A stretch of DNA of 64,000 nucleotides from Legionellaceae bacterium. Lineage in GTDB: Bacteria > Pseudomonadota > Gammaproteobacteria > Legionellales > Legionellaceae. Position 1 is the first letter of the stretch. Each line of letters starts with the position of its first letter. The stretch spans positions 81,401-145,400 of the forward strand of contig JAFIFT010000015.1 of assembly GCA_020831865.1 (NCBI GenBank), read 5' to 3'. The notes beneath the pieces were generated by a model. The model had not been told where the DNA came from, ran no database searches, and saw nothing but the letters and a program-made list of their open reading frames with translations. Positions 31,701 through 41,900 of this stretch are shown here, one piece after another. The translations under genes and the position numbers were made by a program.

Positions 31701-32965
31701 TGCCACTGGTGATTCGTCAATGGCAAGCCAATGGTCTTGATGTGGTCACTAAGGCTGTGGATGTCAGTAACAAGCCTGCCCTTACTCATGTGATTGGTGA
31801 TATCAAATCCCAACGGCTGCGATTGGCTGGCGTATTCCATCTTGCGGGTGTCATTAGAGATGCCCTGATTGACAAGTTAGCAGAGCAAGATTTTGAGACC
31901 GTGTTCGCGCCAAAAGTACTGGGTAGCTGGCATTTACATGACATCACCATCAACGAAGCCGCACTGCGTTACTTTGTTTTGTTCTCCTCTCTGGTGTCTA
32001 TGGTTGGCTCTGCCGGCCAGCTTAACTATGCGGCTGCGAACAGTTACATGGATGCGTTGTCCGAGCGTAGGCGGGCAATGGGCTTGCCCGTACAACGTAT
32101 CAATTATGGTGCCTGGTCTGAAGTAGGGATGGCATCCCAGTTAAGTGCTGAGCAAAAACGTGCTGGTATGGATCACATCACTGTTGATGAAGGCTTGAGC
32201 GCCATGGAAGTGAGTATGAGCACGGGTAAATCGATAACCTGTGCCAGAATAAATTGGGATGATATTTGGCGTAAAAGACGTCCATCTTGTCTGGTCGAAG
32301 GACTGGTTAAACCGGCTGTGGGCGAGAAAGCTGCACCAGCAGGCAACTTGGTCAAACAATTATATTCTACCAGTCCGCAAGCGCGTCTTGAAATCATCAA
32401 ACGCAACTTACAGCAACACCTTGCCCAAGAGCTTGGTGTGGACGTATCGGCAATTGATACCAACAGAGGTATCAAAGAAATGGTGGGGACATCACTGGCG
32501 CTTCGAAGCATTTCCGATGATATGGAAAAGGATTGGGGTGAACTGGTGCGTGTTGATGATGCGGCACTGCTTGAATATCCAACCATTGACGCTTTCGCGG
32601 ATCATATACATCAACAATTCCCGTTATCAGGTAAGCATAATGCCGAGACTGATCTTGCTAACAAAGATCAATGGTACCGGTCACTGTCCAAGGAGCTTAA
32701 GTGTGTCTATTTCGGCAACCTGACAATGGTAGAAATGTTTTTGACCAAGGACATTGACACTTATGTCGATAGCGAAGGTCGAACAGCACTATATGTGGCA
32801 GTGGCCAATGGTAAAACTGAAATGATTGCCTGGTTGTTAAAAAAAGGTGCGGATAAGAGAGCCCAAACAAAAAGTGGCATCAGTGTGATGGAAATGGTTG
32901 AAGCCGTAGATATTGAAAACATAACAACCCAGTTTGGTAAAACAAGCCACGGGATGAGAGGTTAG
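19772..32965 (+). CDS. Hybrid PKS/NRPS subunit 1, Cys-thiazole module, C-terminal ankyrin repeats
   Basis: The 4397-residue first subunit reads in order as follows. Residues 1-527 are an unassigned N-terminal region beginning with a winged-helix-like part. KS1 is 528-946 (C696, H831, H866). A linker without acyltransferase and a carrier (S1236) follow. A heterocyclization domain is about 1290-1715, with DxxxxDxxS at D1426, D1431, S1434. The adenylation domain starts near 1750 and is interrupted after NQVKINGYRVELGG by an FMN-oxidase insert (about 2195-2590; KSYRRFEG, YPSAGSTYPVKVYL); K2630 closes it. A carrier (S2691) is next. KS2 starts at 2751 (C2903), then an acyltransferase remnant (A-N-G-A-G at 3337-3341), DH (H3472, D3644), KR (Y4086), carrier (S4241) and ankyrin repeats 4306-4395. 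The adenylation pocket aligned by eye to GrsA reads DLYNMSLIWK, one change from the Cys code DLYNLSLIWK. It should build a thiazoline and oxidise it to thiazole, then add a reduced, dehydrated malonate unit. The ATG follows an AGGAC site. Confidence 0.9.
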   Translation: MKCQETSLNTEHTLILASSKVLRQVVYQLHSQGVFKHLSEHVACTVEDLEKLSDVFPPILTSTLNLMVALGVLAKNAEDEYYFNEVTQAYLDQITLPALPKDPSFETVISHWQELSTQIEHFNVQAQLSLMAFIHQFLAFLQSENVIQQNVLVNWNAIPESQTDSIKSLFVKLAWIDPGNPGFLTSEGQKAMHTIETLTKEKPGSVLTLLPRGRDLIHRFSQQVQASAVEQKADAVVFVADKNQFDIVESIASGLSHITKLLVSDDKEKSHIPSSIDAENAMSYGDVFADRVKAFSGHEKKSVWVVISPNMSTEKMARIFKQVSKYLPPVSVESLLVFHQQNGSQSFIFQECAQLMGVDLSSVKQSVADQLSPFISNQFLPGKNTHAQDLSMEGLQVATAQLLASNYAITRLIETDIGVQDVKPLGLTARQAKRLIVQYPLWQFKISSERSTSFLLARTEAQDDSKLLHIIHNKATAMSEEEQVLTSFLSQLAELSGDIDIVVINEQEQYTSKGLSVIQRASISARKDDTLSIVGYALKTAGADDADAFWQLHQGSKDAIQEYKITDRVPVAKGMANQKVYKGGLLKQPVDLFDACFFNISEIEAAYLDPQQRLLLETTWHALEHAGVTQQQLSQAKTGIFVGASNQDFAKLVARQGEATQYNRYVNAGGHNGTLAGRLAYFLKTRHQSIVIDTACASSMTALHQAKISLQRGDIDYAIVAGVNIILSPEFTEGDNAMGVISESGQVRSFSDDANGYVRSEAIAVVILTHADLARENQLTSHATLLATQVNQVSSAKYFSMPAADSQVTLMQEALTEAGLLPQDIDVIEAHATATRGGDAIELNALAELHGEHPLWLSSSKPVIGHTEAPSGLIGIIKMMMAMKYEMIPAQLHFAGFNQRADVKTNHLKVNVRPHRWQKGDDHQRIAAVTSLSYSGANAHAILSEPSKLSLVPELVLRKRWAQLGGRQELFKQPQAAHIPTLAPLVISAKTSEGLKAQVASYIQFLSGIENGNAQTWLNIAYTSTACRDHFQYRLVLLAEGIGSALAQLKRPIAELVQSIDLSPLPSQFNFADAKQRYQQDMVFQYAVDRYWPTHKAKLDQLRVEDVSETEQLIVNQANHFCYEFVGLTKPEATRDVSMVRMVQDIQAAYQQGVDINWSHVWFSQVRTQVALPKYAFQRQSYWPSILGGKTDLAVTSEATKARNNDDKVLLDIFGRLTHRSVDNIDVSFFDIGGNSLKLADLKHHIAMQLGVDIALKDLFHLNTVRKVVDSLPEERVSRHLAHIQPNSALRYQPFPLTPIQQAYAYGRELPAQMLGGVSTHLYYEIDWEILDLDRFERSFNAMIQRHDMLRAIVNESGHQVVLDNPGHYTVKVQDFSALDVASFSHKAEAIRSDLSHEKFNARQWPLFKVEVVRGAEKDRILLSFDCLMIDMFSLHMLMREWFQTYHHPEMQLEPLSLTFRDYVEGASKPSGLSYEKAKAYWLAQVSKLAPAPQLPFKSHPSELQSLTFTRVSRTIPAPQWQAIKDKATEAKLSPTSVLLSLFAAVVAQWSGNRSFLLNLTLFTRQKLHAQVQNILGDFTETELLSVDTTCLAEQSLLDFVGAIHSRLWEDLEHNAFQGVDVAREIIKKRQLSDEQIVSPVVFTSLLNLGGNDQHNTWLAMDKMAYGITQTPQVHLDHKTFEQDGALVAEWDYPVGLFEDALIADMHACYCELVATVATRDWQQKCPEVLPEWQKSVIHYTPEKKFPDAEKGLHQLFDDARKQYPNHIAIVSEDRNVTYQQLYATAQTMVKKLVPLAGKDELIAVLCPPGWRQVAACLAIQYAGGAYLPLDASLPEKYLSGLLDDTEAKAIISCEQLSNLRDRICQGKTIEKLPLDELVETCDSHLEQGYHPDNLAYVIFTSGTTGKPKGVMISHRSAVNTILDINDRFGVTAQDKAFAVSKLNFDLSVYDIYGLLAVGGQVVYPGFLEDKEPARWFELCQQNGVTIWNSVPKIVEMLLSYMAAKKTQDFRLPSMRLVMMSGDWIPLQLPEKISRFCPNPNLVRMSLGGATEGSIWSIGREIHDLKSSWTSIPYGKALTNQTMMILDEHMYPLPLGVEGDIYIGGVGVAQGYWRNAEKTTEAFKKSPVDGRMIYKTGDRGYKDAEGEIIFCGRVDNQVKINGYRVELGGITTGLNKIPGVADSAVLDIEEQGGKKLVAFVKREQAPQFKEQIDCMQSPLSPAEKSDFKMKSQGLFYQQRIQGAQRVELKAAKIVPSSWYGRKSYRRFEGNKPITEQDLCALFDIPAHAVITSESPSLSALLSVCAASTSAEHVLPKYTYPSAGSTYPVKVYLLVDEGRDEVSAGCYYYHAEQHALYKLNDAVSSSGLSIVTVSHDKLIQPLYGERGIAFSDYEQGHLHGVLSQTANQLGWSLEACAPGGQDFAALLKLGEHDRVLSHSLINTHASGLQPRQAQSEALHTYVYLQRDCALGEGLYEWCNGQLVACDAISPYPIAFEHTGDNANVIADAQAILILSAHGGNATNVYQNMGELAQNWMLKAPELQMGLCTIGLPLLPEALCQKIKGTVHMAYAIGHVSEWQLSEKQVSIVKPGLVAREQYLEEQLKGQQVLPGYAIPSAYLDISAIPLTANGKVDRRKLLAIYEKEKSGVWSRKPKSKLELAKGQMEKVVELIEQTVGREIDISRGWAENGIRSFNSVALKSVLEDYGLILTNTLLVKDDSIKVCIDKMMASAHLLDEQKQITPEPVAVQNNNEPIAIIGMSGRFPGADGLDAYWRLLRDGVDGLTYYPDAQQGQMKSCGPINGMLEFDHDFFRVPPREASLMHPGQRVWLETVWHALEDAGYAGDREGERVGVYAGLGGDAYLNASYYERDGLVIRTVNEHDYLASRSAFAFDFKGPAVTLQSACSSSLAAIHFAVNALRNGEATVMVAGGVHTSRFKQMEVANYPKHTIFSAQGHCQPYSNSADGIIETQGVGAVVLKPLSRALADGDRVYATVLGSALNNDGSHKRDFTSPNGDAQREVISRALHVANVPASTISAVEGHGTGTPMGDPIEFEALRAIYGKTQPVALSSVKGNIGHTVTAAGVAGVIRMAMSLKDAILPKNLHLTTPNRELRIADTTFDVTMETRAWETGEAVRRGGVSSFGMGGTNAHLIMEEAPKTTLAEKQRLATQWQGVTECNVPKRKSSDAGPWLFVLSAKTPSALAALVAQLKECLAGPEPINLADLSYTLSFGRAQMEHRFIVEASDAEQLRRLLVASELPVMSPVSQQASGFAIWYQSDAYFRALVDSCADIFHSIDGLDALSDAISSASANARLTLIYYYSALRRYQTCGLSLEKLEANGAGALAHQVVRGVLRLEQALKEVDSPGVLKVDGINLADGQPALRQAIQQAFRKGVNINWRGYWRGSLRQKVSTPLYPFERKRFWHQPESPVEKVVVERPQRLLQGEAIAVSDEQWLFQQELSLSTPSLAYLSHHRVLSSCVFPGAGYTELLLSASRSLGDDIIVTIHELSYLETLRFVEGERRICQVQLQKREDGNVDASIISFVPGTSRSKALIHAKGVLAMRLGARQKQQPHVDVARLSKSYTSPKEVEVLYSELARGGVQYGENFRGIRRFAQNTEGNQFLAHIELERSMSVSGHSIHPVLLDSAFQSLASILLSKQAIADGITYIPVGHGKTSFYCEMTATGYVQGRVTSTGDKELTGDITIYTEQGDLSVMVLGLRLAPVPKAILQKRLGISAMADIHYQLEFQAVPSPESGKTKRSWLVVESNRTVGAILKNALEAQGDRVRLMSMAETGDPVKTTDLGASIGVIYLDGLRTIQPENLASAAWQLTQFVNQLSKHSVQIDRFMLVSSNEFNHGMYRGFCTSLSAARTDWQVSLVDVDDSNRRDIGQLLSSEASQDHNAEMMVRYRGSHRLAARIVRLDPSSIPITLAEKLFDPDDTCLVTGGLGGLGLKVSEWLISKGAKHLVLLSRQEKPVLPLVIRQWQANGLDVVTKAVDVSNKPALTHVIGDIKSQRLRLAGVFHLAGVIRDALIDKLAEQDFETVFAPKVLGSWHLHDITINEAALRYFVLFSSLVSMVGSAGQLNYAAANSYMDALSERRRAMGLPVQRINYGAWSEVGMASQLSAEQKRAGMDHITVDEGLSAMEVSMSTGKSITCARINWDDIWRKRRPSCLVEGLVKPAVGEKAAPAGNLVKQLYSTSPQARLEIIKRNLQQHLAQELGVDVSAIDTNRGIKEMVGTSLALRSISDDMEKDWGELVRVDDAALLEYPTIDAFADHIHQQFPLSGKHNAETDLANKDQWYRSLSKELKCVYFGNLTMVEMFLTKDIDTYVDSEGRTALYVAVANGKTEMIAWLLKKGADKRAQTKSGISVMEMVEAVDIENITTQFGKTSHGMRG
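28020..32300 (+). repeat. Duplicated KS-(AT remnant)-DH-KR module, copy 1
   Basis: This part of subunit 1 encodes a module whose order and wording closely parallel those of 50220-54560 in subunit 3: FQQELSLSxPxLAYLSxHRV in DH, MTATGYVQG, ITYIP/MTYIP-x-GHG, and LFSSLVSxxGSxxQxNYAAAN in KR. The likeness extends over the whole module, including the linker, so it probably arose by duplication. Confidence 0.7.
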
Positions 32966-32971
32966 AAAAAA

Positions 32972-35900
32972 ATGATGACAATTAATGATTTTTTTAACGC
33001 GATTCAACAAAACAACATGGAAGGTGTTATTGCAGGTTTTAGGGCTGGCTTTAATGCGGACAGTACAAATGAACACGGTGAGAGTGCGTTGGACATTGCG
33101 CTGAAGGCAGGATTTAACGCCATCATTGCGTTCCTGATGGAACCACCTGAACTGGCTCAGGTTCCCAAAACAGGTGTTGGGGGCACGTCTCAGGCAGAGG
33201 ATAAGGCTGAACCTATTGCCATTGTCGGAATGTCTTGCCGTTTTGCCGGAGACGCCAACAACATTGATGGCTTATGGCACAGTTTGCTTGCACAAACAGA
33301 CAGCATTACAACCGCCCCATCAGGCCGCTATGTGACACGCCAGGATTATACTGACGCCCAAGCATTTCCCGCTGCTTTTCTTAAAGATGATCTGGGACTT
33401 TTTGATGCGGGTTTTTTCCGTATTAATCAAGATGAAGCGGCCTTGATGGACCCTCAGCAACGGATGTTATTAGAGCAAACGTACCACGCTTTCGAGCAAG
33501 GTGGCTTTGACATGCACGCCTTAAGCGGTAAACAAGTGGGCGTTTATGTGGGACAAATGACCCATGATTATTCCGATATGATGCGAGCAGATAGCGATGA
33601 AGGCAATCCTCGTTTTGCTACCGGGAATATTGATTCGGTATTGTCGGGCCGTATTGCCTATTTATTTAATTTCCTGGGCGAGGCATTAACTTTGAATACG
33701 GCATGTTCATCCTCCCTTGCGTGCATGCATATTGCCAGTAATAGTCTGCGCCAGGGGCACGTGGACATGGCCATGGTCGCGGGTGTCAACGCTATCATTG
33801 ATCCGCGTTTGATGAAAACGGCCGCAAGTGCGGGGATGACTTCTCCTGATGGTACTTGTAAGGCCTTTAGTCATGATGCTAACGGTTATGGTCGCGGCGA
33901 AGGGGTTGGTGTTGTCTTATTGAAGAGGTTGTCAGATGCGATTCACGAAGGGGATAACATCTTGGCTCTGATTCGTGGCAGTGCGCTCAATCAAGATGGC
34001 CATAGCAGCCAGTTAACTGCGCCAATGAAGTCACAGCAGGTCGCGGTCATTCAACAAGCGCTGAAAGTGAGTGGTTTGACAGCAGATGATATCGACGTGG
34101 TTGAGGCGCATGGAACTGGGACGATTTTAGGGGACAGAATCGAGTCCGAAGCCTTATCGCAAGTCTTTGGTCAGCGTCCCGAGCAAAGTCGTGTGATGGT
34201 TCGAACAGTCAAGTCAAACATCGGTCATACTGAGGCGGCAGCCGGTGTTGCTGCTGTGATGAAAACAGTATTGTCTTTGAAGTATGGTCAAGTGCCCGGT
34301 CAGGCTCGATTGACCCAATTGAATCCAAAATTGGATTTACGCGCACTCAATATTGATGTGCATGTGAAGCCCTGGCCGTACCAGTCAGGCAAACTCAGGC
34401 GTGCGGGTGTGAGCAGTTATGGTTTTAGTGGCACCAATGCTCATCTTATTATTGAAGAAGCACCAAGTGAAGTGAGCGCAGTAGAACGATTACGATGTCA
34501 GTGGCAAGATATGTCAGGATTCCCGGTGCCAGAACAGCCAGGTACTTTGAATGAAAAACAGTTGTTGGTCCTGTCTGCCAAAAGTAAAGACGCGCTCGCC
34601 AACTTGGTTCATGCCTATAAAAAACAACTGAGCGAGGCTGAATGGTCATTAGAACAACTGGCAAATCTGGCGTATACCGCAGCCGTTGGTCGAACACATC
34701 AACGAGAACGCAGGGGGGTTATATTTTCTTCCCAAGCAGAGTTGCTTGAAAAACTGGAAAAAGAGGGTTTTGAGTCGAAAACATCTTCTTTTAGCTTGGA
34801 GGACCCAACCAGTAACCAATTAGATGCCATGAAGCGATGGTATCATCACGATGCCTATCTACAATCGATTGTTCAGTGTTACCTCACAAAAGAGGAAGTA
34901 GGGCGTCTTCAGGCCTCCCAGAAGGACTGGTCAACAACCGAGAAAAGTTTGCATGCCTTTATATTAATGTATGCGGCTGCAATACGTTACCAGAATGCAG
35001 GTTTGTCTACCGAAAACGTACCTGCTCAGGGCGTGGGTAAACAGATTCAAGCGGTTATTACCAATAAAAAATCGATTGACTCCGTACTAAATCAGCTTCG
35101 AAAAGCCAAGCTTGGTGTCACTGAAGGCAAAGAGAAGGCAAGCAACATTGCCAATGGTTATGACTTTTTTCTTCAAAGTTTAGCTGCTCATTACCAAGCA
35201 TCGAAAACCATTGACTGGCGGCAGGTCTGGAAAGGCTATGTGTGCAAAAAAATTGACTTACCGCTATATCCATTTCAACGACAGCGCTACTGGTATGACA
35301 GTGTATTAACTATTCGCCCCAGAACTTCAAGCGCTGTAAATGGGCTCACCTTAAATCCGGTTCATTTGTCTGGCGGTGCGCTGATTTATGAACACCGGTT
35401 TGATATAGGTGAAGCATCATTGCAGTTTCTTGCTGAACACCGAGTTGGTGAGCAAATTATATTCCCTGGTGCGGGTTATATTGATTTAATCCTGCGCGCG
35501 GTTAAACCTTTGCAACTGAAGGGCTGTATCAATATTGAAAAGATCCAGTTTCAACAGCCCCTTATCCTAAGGGAAGACTCAGTCACAAGCTGCCAAATTC
35601 GATTGACCCCTTCAACAGATGGCAAAACGGGCTATGAGGTTGAAATTCATGCTTGGTCAGGGCAGGAAACCATTGATAAAGCGGTGTGCCATGTTCGTGC
35701 AAATATTGGTTTTGAAACCTTAGCGGCTCAGAAAGCCGAGTACATTGACGATTTCAAAGACTCGGCGCAATCCGTGCTCACCGGCAGAGACATTTATGAT
35801 CGCTTGGCAACGCTCGCGCTTTCATATGGGGAAGGTTGGCAGTTAGTGACGCATGGTTATATCAAAAATCGCCAGGTACTTGTAGAGCTGGCAGAACGCA

Positions 35901-38900
35901 GTGAGAGTGAGCGGACAACCCGCATAGATGCCGCATTGCACGCAACGATCGCACTGATTGACAGCAGTGAGATGCCAAAAGGCACCGGCCTTGTGCCCAA
36001 AATGTTGGAAAATCTAACTATATATGGTGATGTGTGTCGAACCAAGTATGTGATGATTGATAAAAAAGGTACGGATAATAGTTTTGGCTTTTCCCTTCAG
36101 TTTTATGATGAGCAAGGCAACCGATTAGCCAATATTGAACGTTACAGTGCTGCAAAAACCAAACTCGCTCACGTGGAAATTAACGTTCTGGCTGACAGCA
36201 GCTTTAAAGTGGATTGGCAGCGCCATGAGCTAAGCTATGTGTTAGATGCGCAATCTCATTTTAAAGCAGGTGCTGACTTTACTCAGTTGAATATCGCCTT
36301 GCCACAAGCATCGGAACTTCCGAAAAAAGATGATGTTTGGCTTAGTCAGTATGGACGCATTGTTTTTAGTATGATTTTAGTGCAGCGCTGGCCATCTTTA
36401 CAAACCGTTGGCGCTACTGTAAATCTCAATCAAGTTGAAGCAGGCAAGCAACCGGAAGGCCACTTTAGTGTGTTATTACGCAAAGGGTTTCATTATTTAG
36501 CTGCAGCAAACTTTGTATCACTAGATGGTGATATTGCAACGGTTATCAAACCTGTCGCATCATCCACAGACTTAATACGCCAACTTGACACCATGTACGC
36601 TGATGAACACGACATTCAACAAGTCTTTTTAAAGTCAGTGACGCGTGATATTGATGCCATCATTGAGGGTAGGCTAAACCCGCTTCATGTTTTATTTCCG
36701 AAAGATGCTGGAGCTGAGTCTTACCGTCACGCTGCGGCGGTGTATCAAAACGCAAAAGATGCTCGCATGGCCAATATTATTACCTCCAAAGTGGTTGAAG
36801 CATTGCAATCCTCTGCTGGCGACAAGCGGATACGTATCTTAGAGATTGGTGCAGGTACGGGTGGAACAACCCGGGCATTGGTGCCCAAGTTAAGCAAATT
36901 TGCTAACGTCAGCTATGTTTACACGGATGTTTCGCCTGGCTTTGCCAAAAATTGCGATGAATGTTTTTCCAGAACCGATATTAACTATCGCTTTGCGCTA
37001 CTGGACATCAGTCAAAATCCAGTTGAGCAGGGGTTCGCCAGTGGGCAATTTGATATCATCATCGCCACCAACGTCTTACACGCGACCACTAACATAGTCG
37101 AGACCCTGACCCATGTTCAACGCTTGCTGGTGCGGGGTGGTGTGTCAATTATCTCTGAAACCATTGAAGATGCGGCCTGGCTTGATTTGACCTTTGGTTT
37201 GACTTCAGCATGGTGGGTATTCAATGACGAAGTAAGAACCAATTCGCCATTGATGAACAAAAGCCAGTGGGAGCAAGTGCTTCTCGATGTTGGTATGCCC
37301 TGTCAGTACAGTCAAGGTGATAGCCAGCGGGTATTTCTGGCCTGCTCTAGCGAAGGACCTCGTCTTTCAAAGCCCATAACCACAACACCACCCACAAATT
37401 TTGTCATTAGTTTTGATGAGTCCGTTAGACCATTATTAGAACGCCCCTTACAAGAACAGGGTATTACAGCGGTTGATTGGTCGGACATGCGTCAAATTGA
37501 TCGCACCATTGCTTTAATAAAGGCTTGTTACAAGCCCAGAGTGTATTTCATCACGCCTTTCAGCAAAGAAAAACGATTCGATATGGCCGTCTATCAAGAA
37601 CAAGTTGGCAAGCCGTTGTTAAAATTGCTGCAAGCCCTGCATGGCAGAGCTGCATCGATTAACCTGATTACCCGTAGTGTCAAGATGGGGACCAAGAAGA
37701 ATCAACGTTCGCCTGAACAAGAAACTTTCACGGGATTTGTAACCAGCGCGGCGCAAGAAAACTCCTTGTGGCATGCGAAAGCCATTGATTGTCATCATGA
37801 TTTGCTCTTACGGCCAGACTTGGCAAGCAGGGTGGTAAGCGTATCTGTGCAAGAAACAAAGGATGTGGAATTTGTTATCAGTGGTGACGACTTTTTGGTG
37901 CCCAGAATGATTTCTGCGCCAGAGCTTGTAGATACGCCTCAACAATTCGGCAGAGAAGGCGTGGTTTTAATCACAGGTGGTACCGGTGAAATTGGCCAGG
38001 CCTTAGTGAGGCATTTGGCGGGTCTGGGGCATCGAAAGTTTGCTCTTTTAAGCAGGCGATCAGGAGCTCCTTTATCACTTGATAAAAACCTGGATGTCCG
38101 GGTTTACATTGATGATTTATCGGATTTGGAAAAATTGGACACTACCTGGCGGAGCGTCAGTGAGACACAAGGTCCGATTGAAAGCGTGTTTCATTTAGCT
38201 GGAACGTTGTCAGACAAAAGCCTGAAGGACATGACATGGGCGGATGTAGAGCTTGTGTTTAAGAGTAAAGTGGTCGGTGCTTATCATTTGCATATGGTAT
38301 CAAGCAAGCAGCCGCTTTCACGGTTTGTGTTGTTTTCATCCATTGCGTCATTACTATCAACGCCAGGTCAAATGAACCATGTTGCAGCAAACCGCTTCAT
38401 GGATGCGTTGGCGCATATGCGACGAGACATGGGGCTTCCTGCCATATCAATCAATTGGGGATTCTGGTCTGAAATTGGATCTGCTGCCAGAATCGAAGCG
38501 GATGTGAAGGGGAAACGTAATGGCTATCTGGCGCTGACTCCAGCCCAATGTTTCCAAGCCTTAGACCAAGTGTTGTCAGCCAATCCTGCTCAGGTTGTGA
38601 TAGCCAGATTTGATTGGAAGGCTTATTTCAAAAAATTCTTCAAACAAACAGTGCCACCGCTGTTTTCACGTATTGCCAACGATTTTGCATCGGCACTTAA
38701 AGTCACATCACCATCAAGTCCATCCGCATGGAATTGGGATGACTTTGTTAGCCATCATCCCGGTAAAAAAGAGCAAGTCCAGACACTGGCGAATAAAGTG
38801 TTGTCATTGTTGCGAATACAGCTACGGATAGACGATAGTGTGGATATCAGTACCGATGCACCATTGAACGCCTTTCCGGTTGAAATTGACTCCTATTCAG

Positions 38901-41900
38901 AAAAAGAAGTGGTGGATGCCTTAAATGATGAGTTTGGCTGGCAGGATATGAGCGCGTTGACAACCAATGTTTTCTTTAGCCACCAAACTATTGATCAAAT
39001 GGCAGAGACGATGTGGCAACAGTTGGTGCCCAACCAACTAATCAAAACAAGTGATAAAGCCATTAACGTGGAGACGGTTCAAGCCGGGACAGCATCAAAA
39101 GATTGCGGCGTTGAAGGCTATGCTGATGATGCAGTTGCTATTATTGGTATGAGCTTACGTTTTCCGGGTGCCAATAATGCAGGCCAGTATTGGCAAGTGT
39201 TAAACACAGGCTATGATCCGATGGAGGAAAAAAACTCTGGGCGACAGGGAGAAAACTGTTATTTTGGCCATGCGGAAGGCAGAAAAGCAAAAACAGCCAA
39301 AGCCGGTTTTTTATCAACAGACATCAGTCAGTTTGATGCGGGCTTTTTTAATATCAAAGACGAAGAAGCGGCCGTTATGGATCCACAGCAGCGCTTATTG
39401 CTGCAACTGGTCTGGGAGGCTTTAGAAAATGCAGGTATTGCACCCTCAACGTTAAAAGATACCAACACCAGTGTGGTGATAGGGATGGCTGCAAATGAAT
39501 TTGGTGACTTGCTGTTGCACCATTCGGAAGAAGATGAGTTATCTAAATTTCATGCATCAGGGAATAACCCAAGTGCGACAGTCGGGCGTATTTCCTACCA
39601 GCTTGGCTTAAGAGGAGCTAATTTGGCAGTAAATACCGCCTGCTCTTCCTCGCTGGTGTCATTACATACGGCATGCCATCAGATTAAAGAAGGCAGTGCT
39701 GATATTGCCATCACTGGAGCGGTCAACTTAATTCTTTCACCTGGCCAAATGAAGCTTTATCAAAGCAATGGCATGTTATCACCCACTCATCATTGCCATA
39801 CCTTTTCTGATCAGGCGGATGGTATGGTGCGTGCGGAAGGATGTGCGGTTTATATTTTGAAATCTTTGAAAAAAGCGTATCGGGATGGTGATAATATCCT
39901 GGCCGTGGTTGAAGGGACAACAGTAAACCAAAATGGAGCAAGCTTTAGTTTCATGTCGCCGAATCTTGATGCACAACGTGCTTTGATCAGAGCAAGTTTA
40001 TCTTCTGCGAAGATAGTTCCTGAGCAATTGGACTGGGTTGAAACCCATGGAACGGGAACAAAGCTGGGCGATCCGGTGGAAGTTGAAGCGTTGGCACAGG
40101 AGTTTGCTCTACCAGGTAAACAGTTGCCCCTGGGGGCTGTTAAATCCAATATTGGCCATGCTGAGGCTGCTGCGGGAGCTGCCGGTTTGTCAAAAATTAT
40201 CATTTCCATGCAGCAGCAAAGCATTCCAGCCAACCGTTTTGATGGCAAACTTAATCCCTCGTTACGTAAATTTTTATCACGTTTGGCGCCCCTATCCAAG
40301 CCCGTGCCATGGCAAGGAAAAGAGGGGCACATTCGTCGCGCGTTGTTGAGCTCATTTGGCTTCAGCGGTACGAATGCTCAAGCTGTGGTTGCCGAGCCTC
40401 CAAGAGCGCCAGCTGTTGCGGCGCTTAGATTGGCAAATCAATGGCAGGTATTTCAGGCTAAAAATCCTGTTTGGGGCAAGGTGAGTTATCCTAATGATCT
40501 TGAGTCAGCTGATGCACGATTATTTGTAGTTTCATCGAAGACCGAAGAGGGATTGCGAGCACAACTGGCACAACTGGTAGATTGGCTTGAGAATCACTCA
40601 CGCACTGATGACGAAGCATTTCTTGAACGAGTAGCCATGACCTTGAGTCAGGGGCGAGATCATTTTGCTTATCGAAGCGCAATCCAGGCAGCCAATATTG
40701 ATGACCTGGTGGAACGCTTAGGGAAAGTGCTTGAAAAACCATGTCTTGATAAAAGCAATCCATATCCTAAGAAATTGGCGTTTTTATTTACTGGACAAGG
40801 TTCCCAGTATGTTGGTATGGGTCAGGAATTATATTTGAAACACCCATTGTACCGAGCCATTTTTGACCATTGCGCAACCATTTTGAATGACTACCTTGAA
40901 GATGACTTAACCGACATTATTTTTGGTGAAAATGCAAGCACCTTGGTGAAGAAAACAAGCTATACTCAGCCCGCATTATTTGTTTTAGAGTATGCTTTGG
41001 CACAAGTGGTGATGGCGTATGGCATGCAACCAGATTACGTACTTGGCCACAGTGTTGGTGAATATGTTGCCGCCACTTTGGCTGGTTGTATGAGCCTTGA
41101 AGATGGTTTGAAACTCATTTGTGCCCGTGGTCGCATTATGGAAAAAGCACCGGATGGAAAAATGGTGGCGGTGTTCTGTGATGCAGACACGGCAAAGTCT
41201 ATCCTGGATGAAAATAAGATTACATTGGATATTGCCGCTAAGAACTATAATAAACAAACCATTCTTTCAGGCATTGCTGACGAAGCGACAAAGGCAATAG
41301 CGGTATTCAAGGCCAGGCACATACGTGCCCATGCCTTGGATGTTCAAAAAGCATTCCATTCCAGTTGCATGGAACCTGTTTTAGATGAGTTTAGAAAAAC
41401 CGCTCTGGAAGTCGCTTATCATAAACCGAATGCGTTAACCTTTATCAGTTCTTTAACAGGCAAGCAGGTCACCTCCACTTTAGATGCTGAGCATTGGGTA
41501 GGCCATCTTCGTCAGGGTGTGGATTTTATTGGTGCCATCACCACTTTGGACCAGTTAGGTGTTGAACAATGTTGTGAATTGGGTCCAAAAGCCGTGCTGG
41601 TGACTATGGCTAAAACCATACTTGAGGCCCGAGTCAGTCAAATTGCATGGTATGATGCGTTATTACCCAAAAAGTCTGATCTGGAACAACTGCATGGCAT
41701 GATTGCCAAATTCTATCAACTCGGTGGTACCGTGAATTGGCAGGCTATGTGGGTGTGTTCGTTGGTTAAGCCTATTGAGCTCCCAACTTATGCCTTTCAA
41801 ACCCAGTCCTATTGGCCGGTGGTATTAGGAGGCCAAAAGCCAGAGGCTGTCAAGCAAACCTCTGTGGTGCTACAACCTAATAAAGCCCAGGAGGTTTGGA

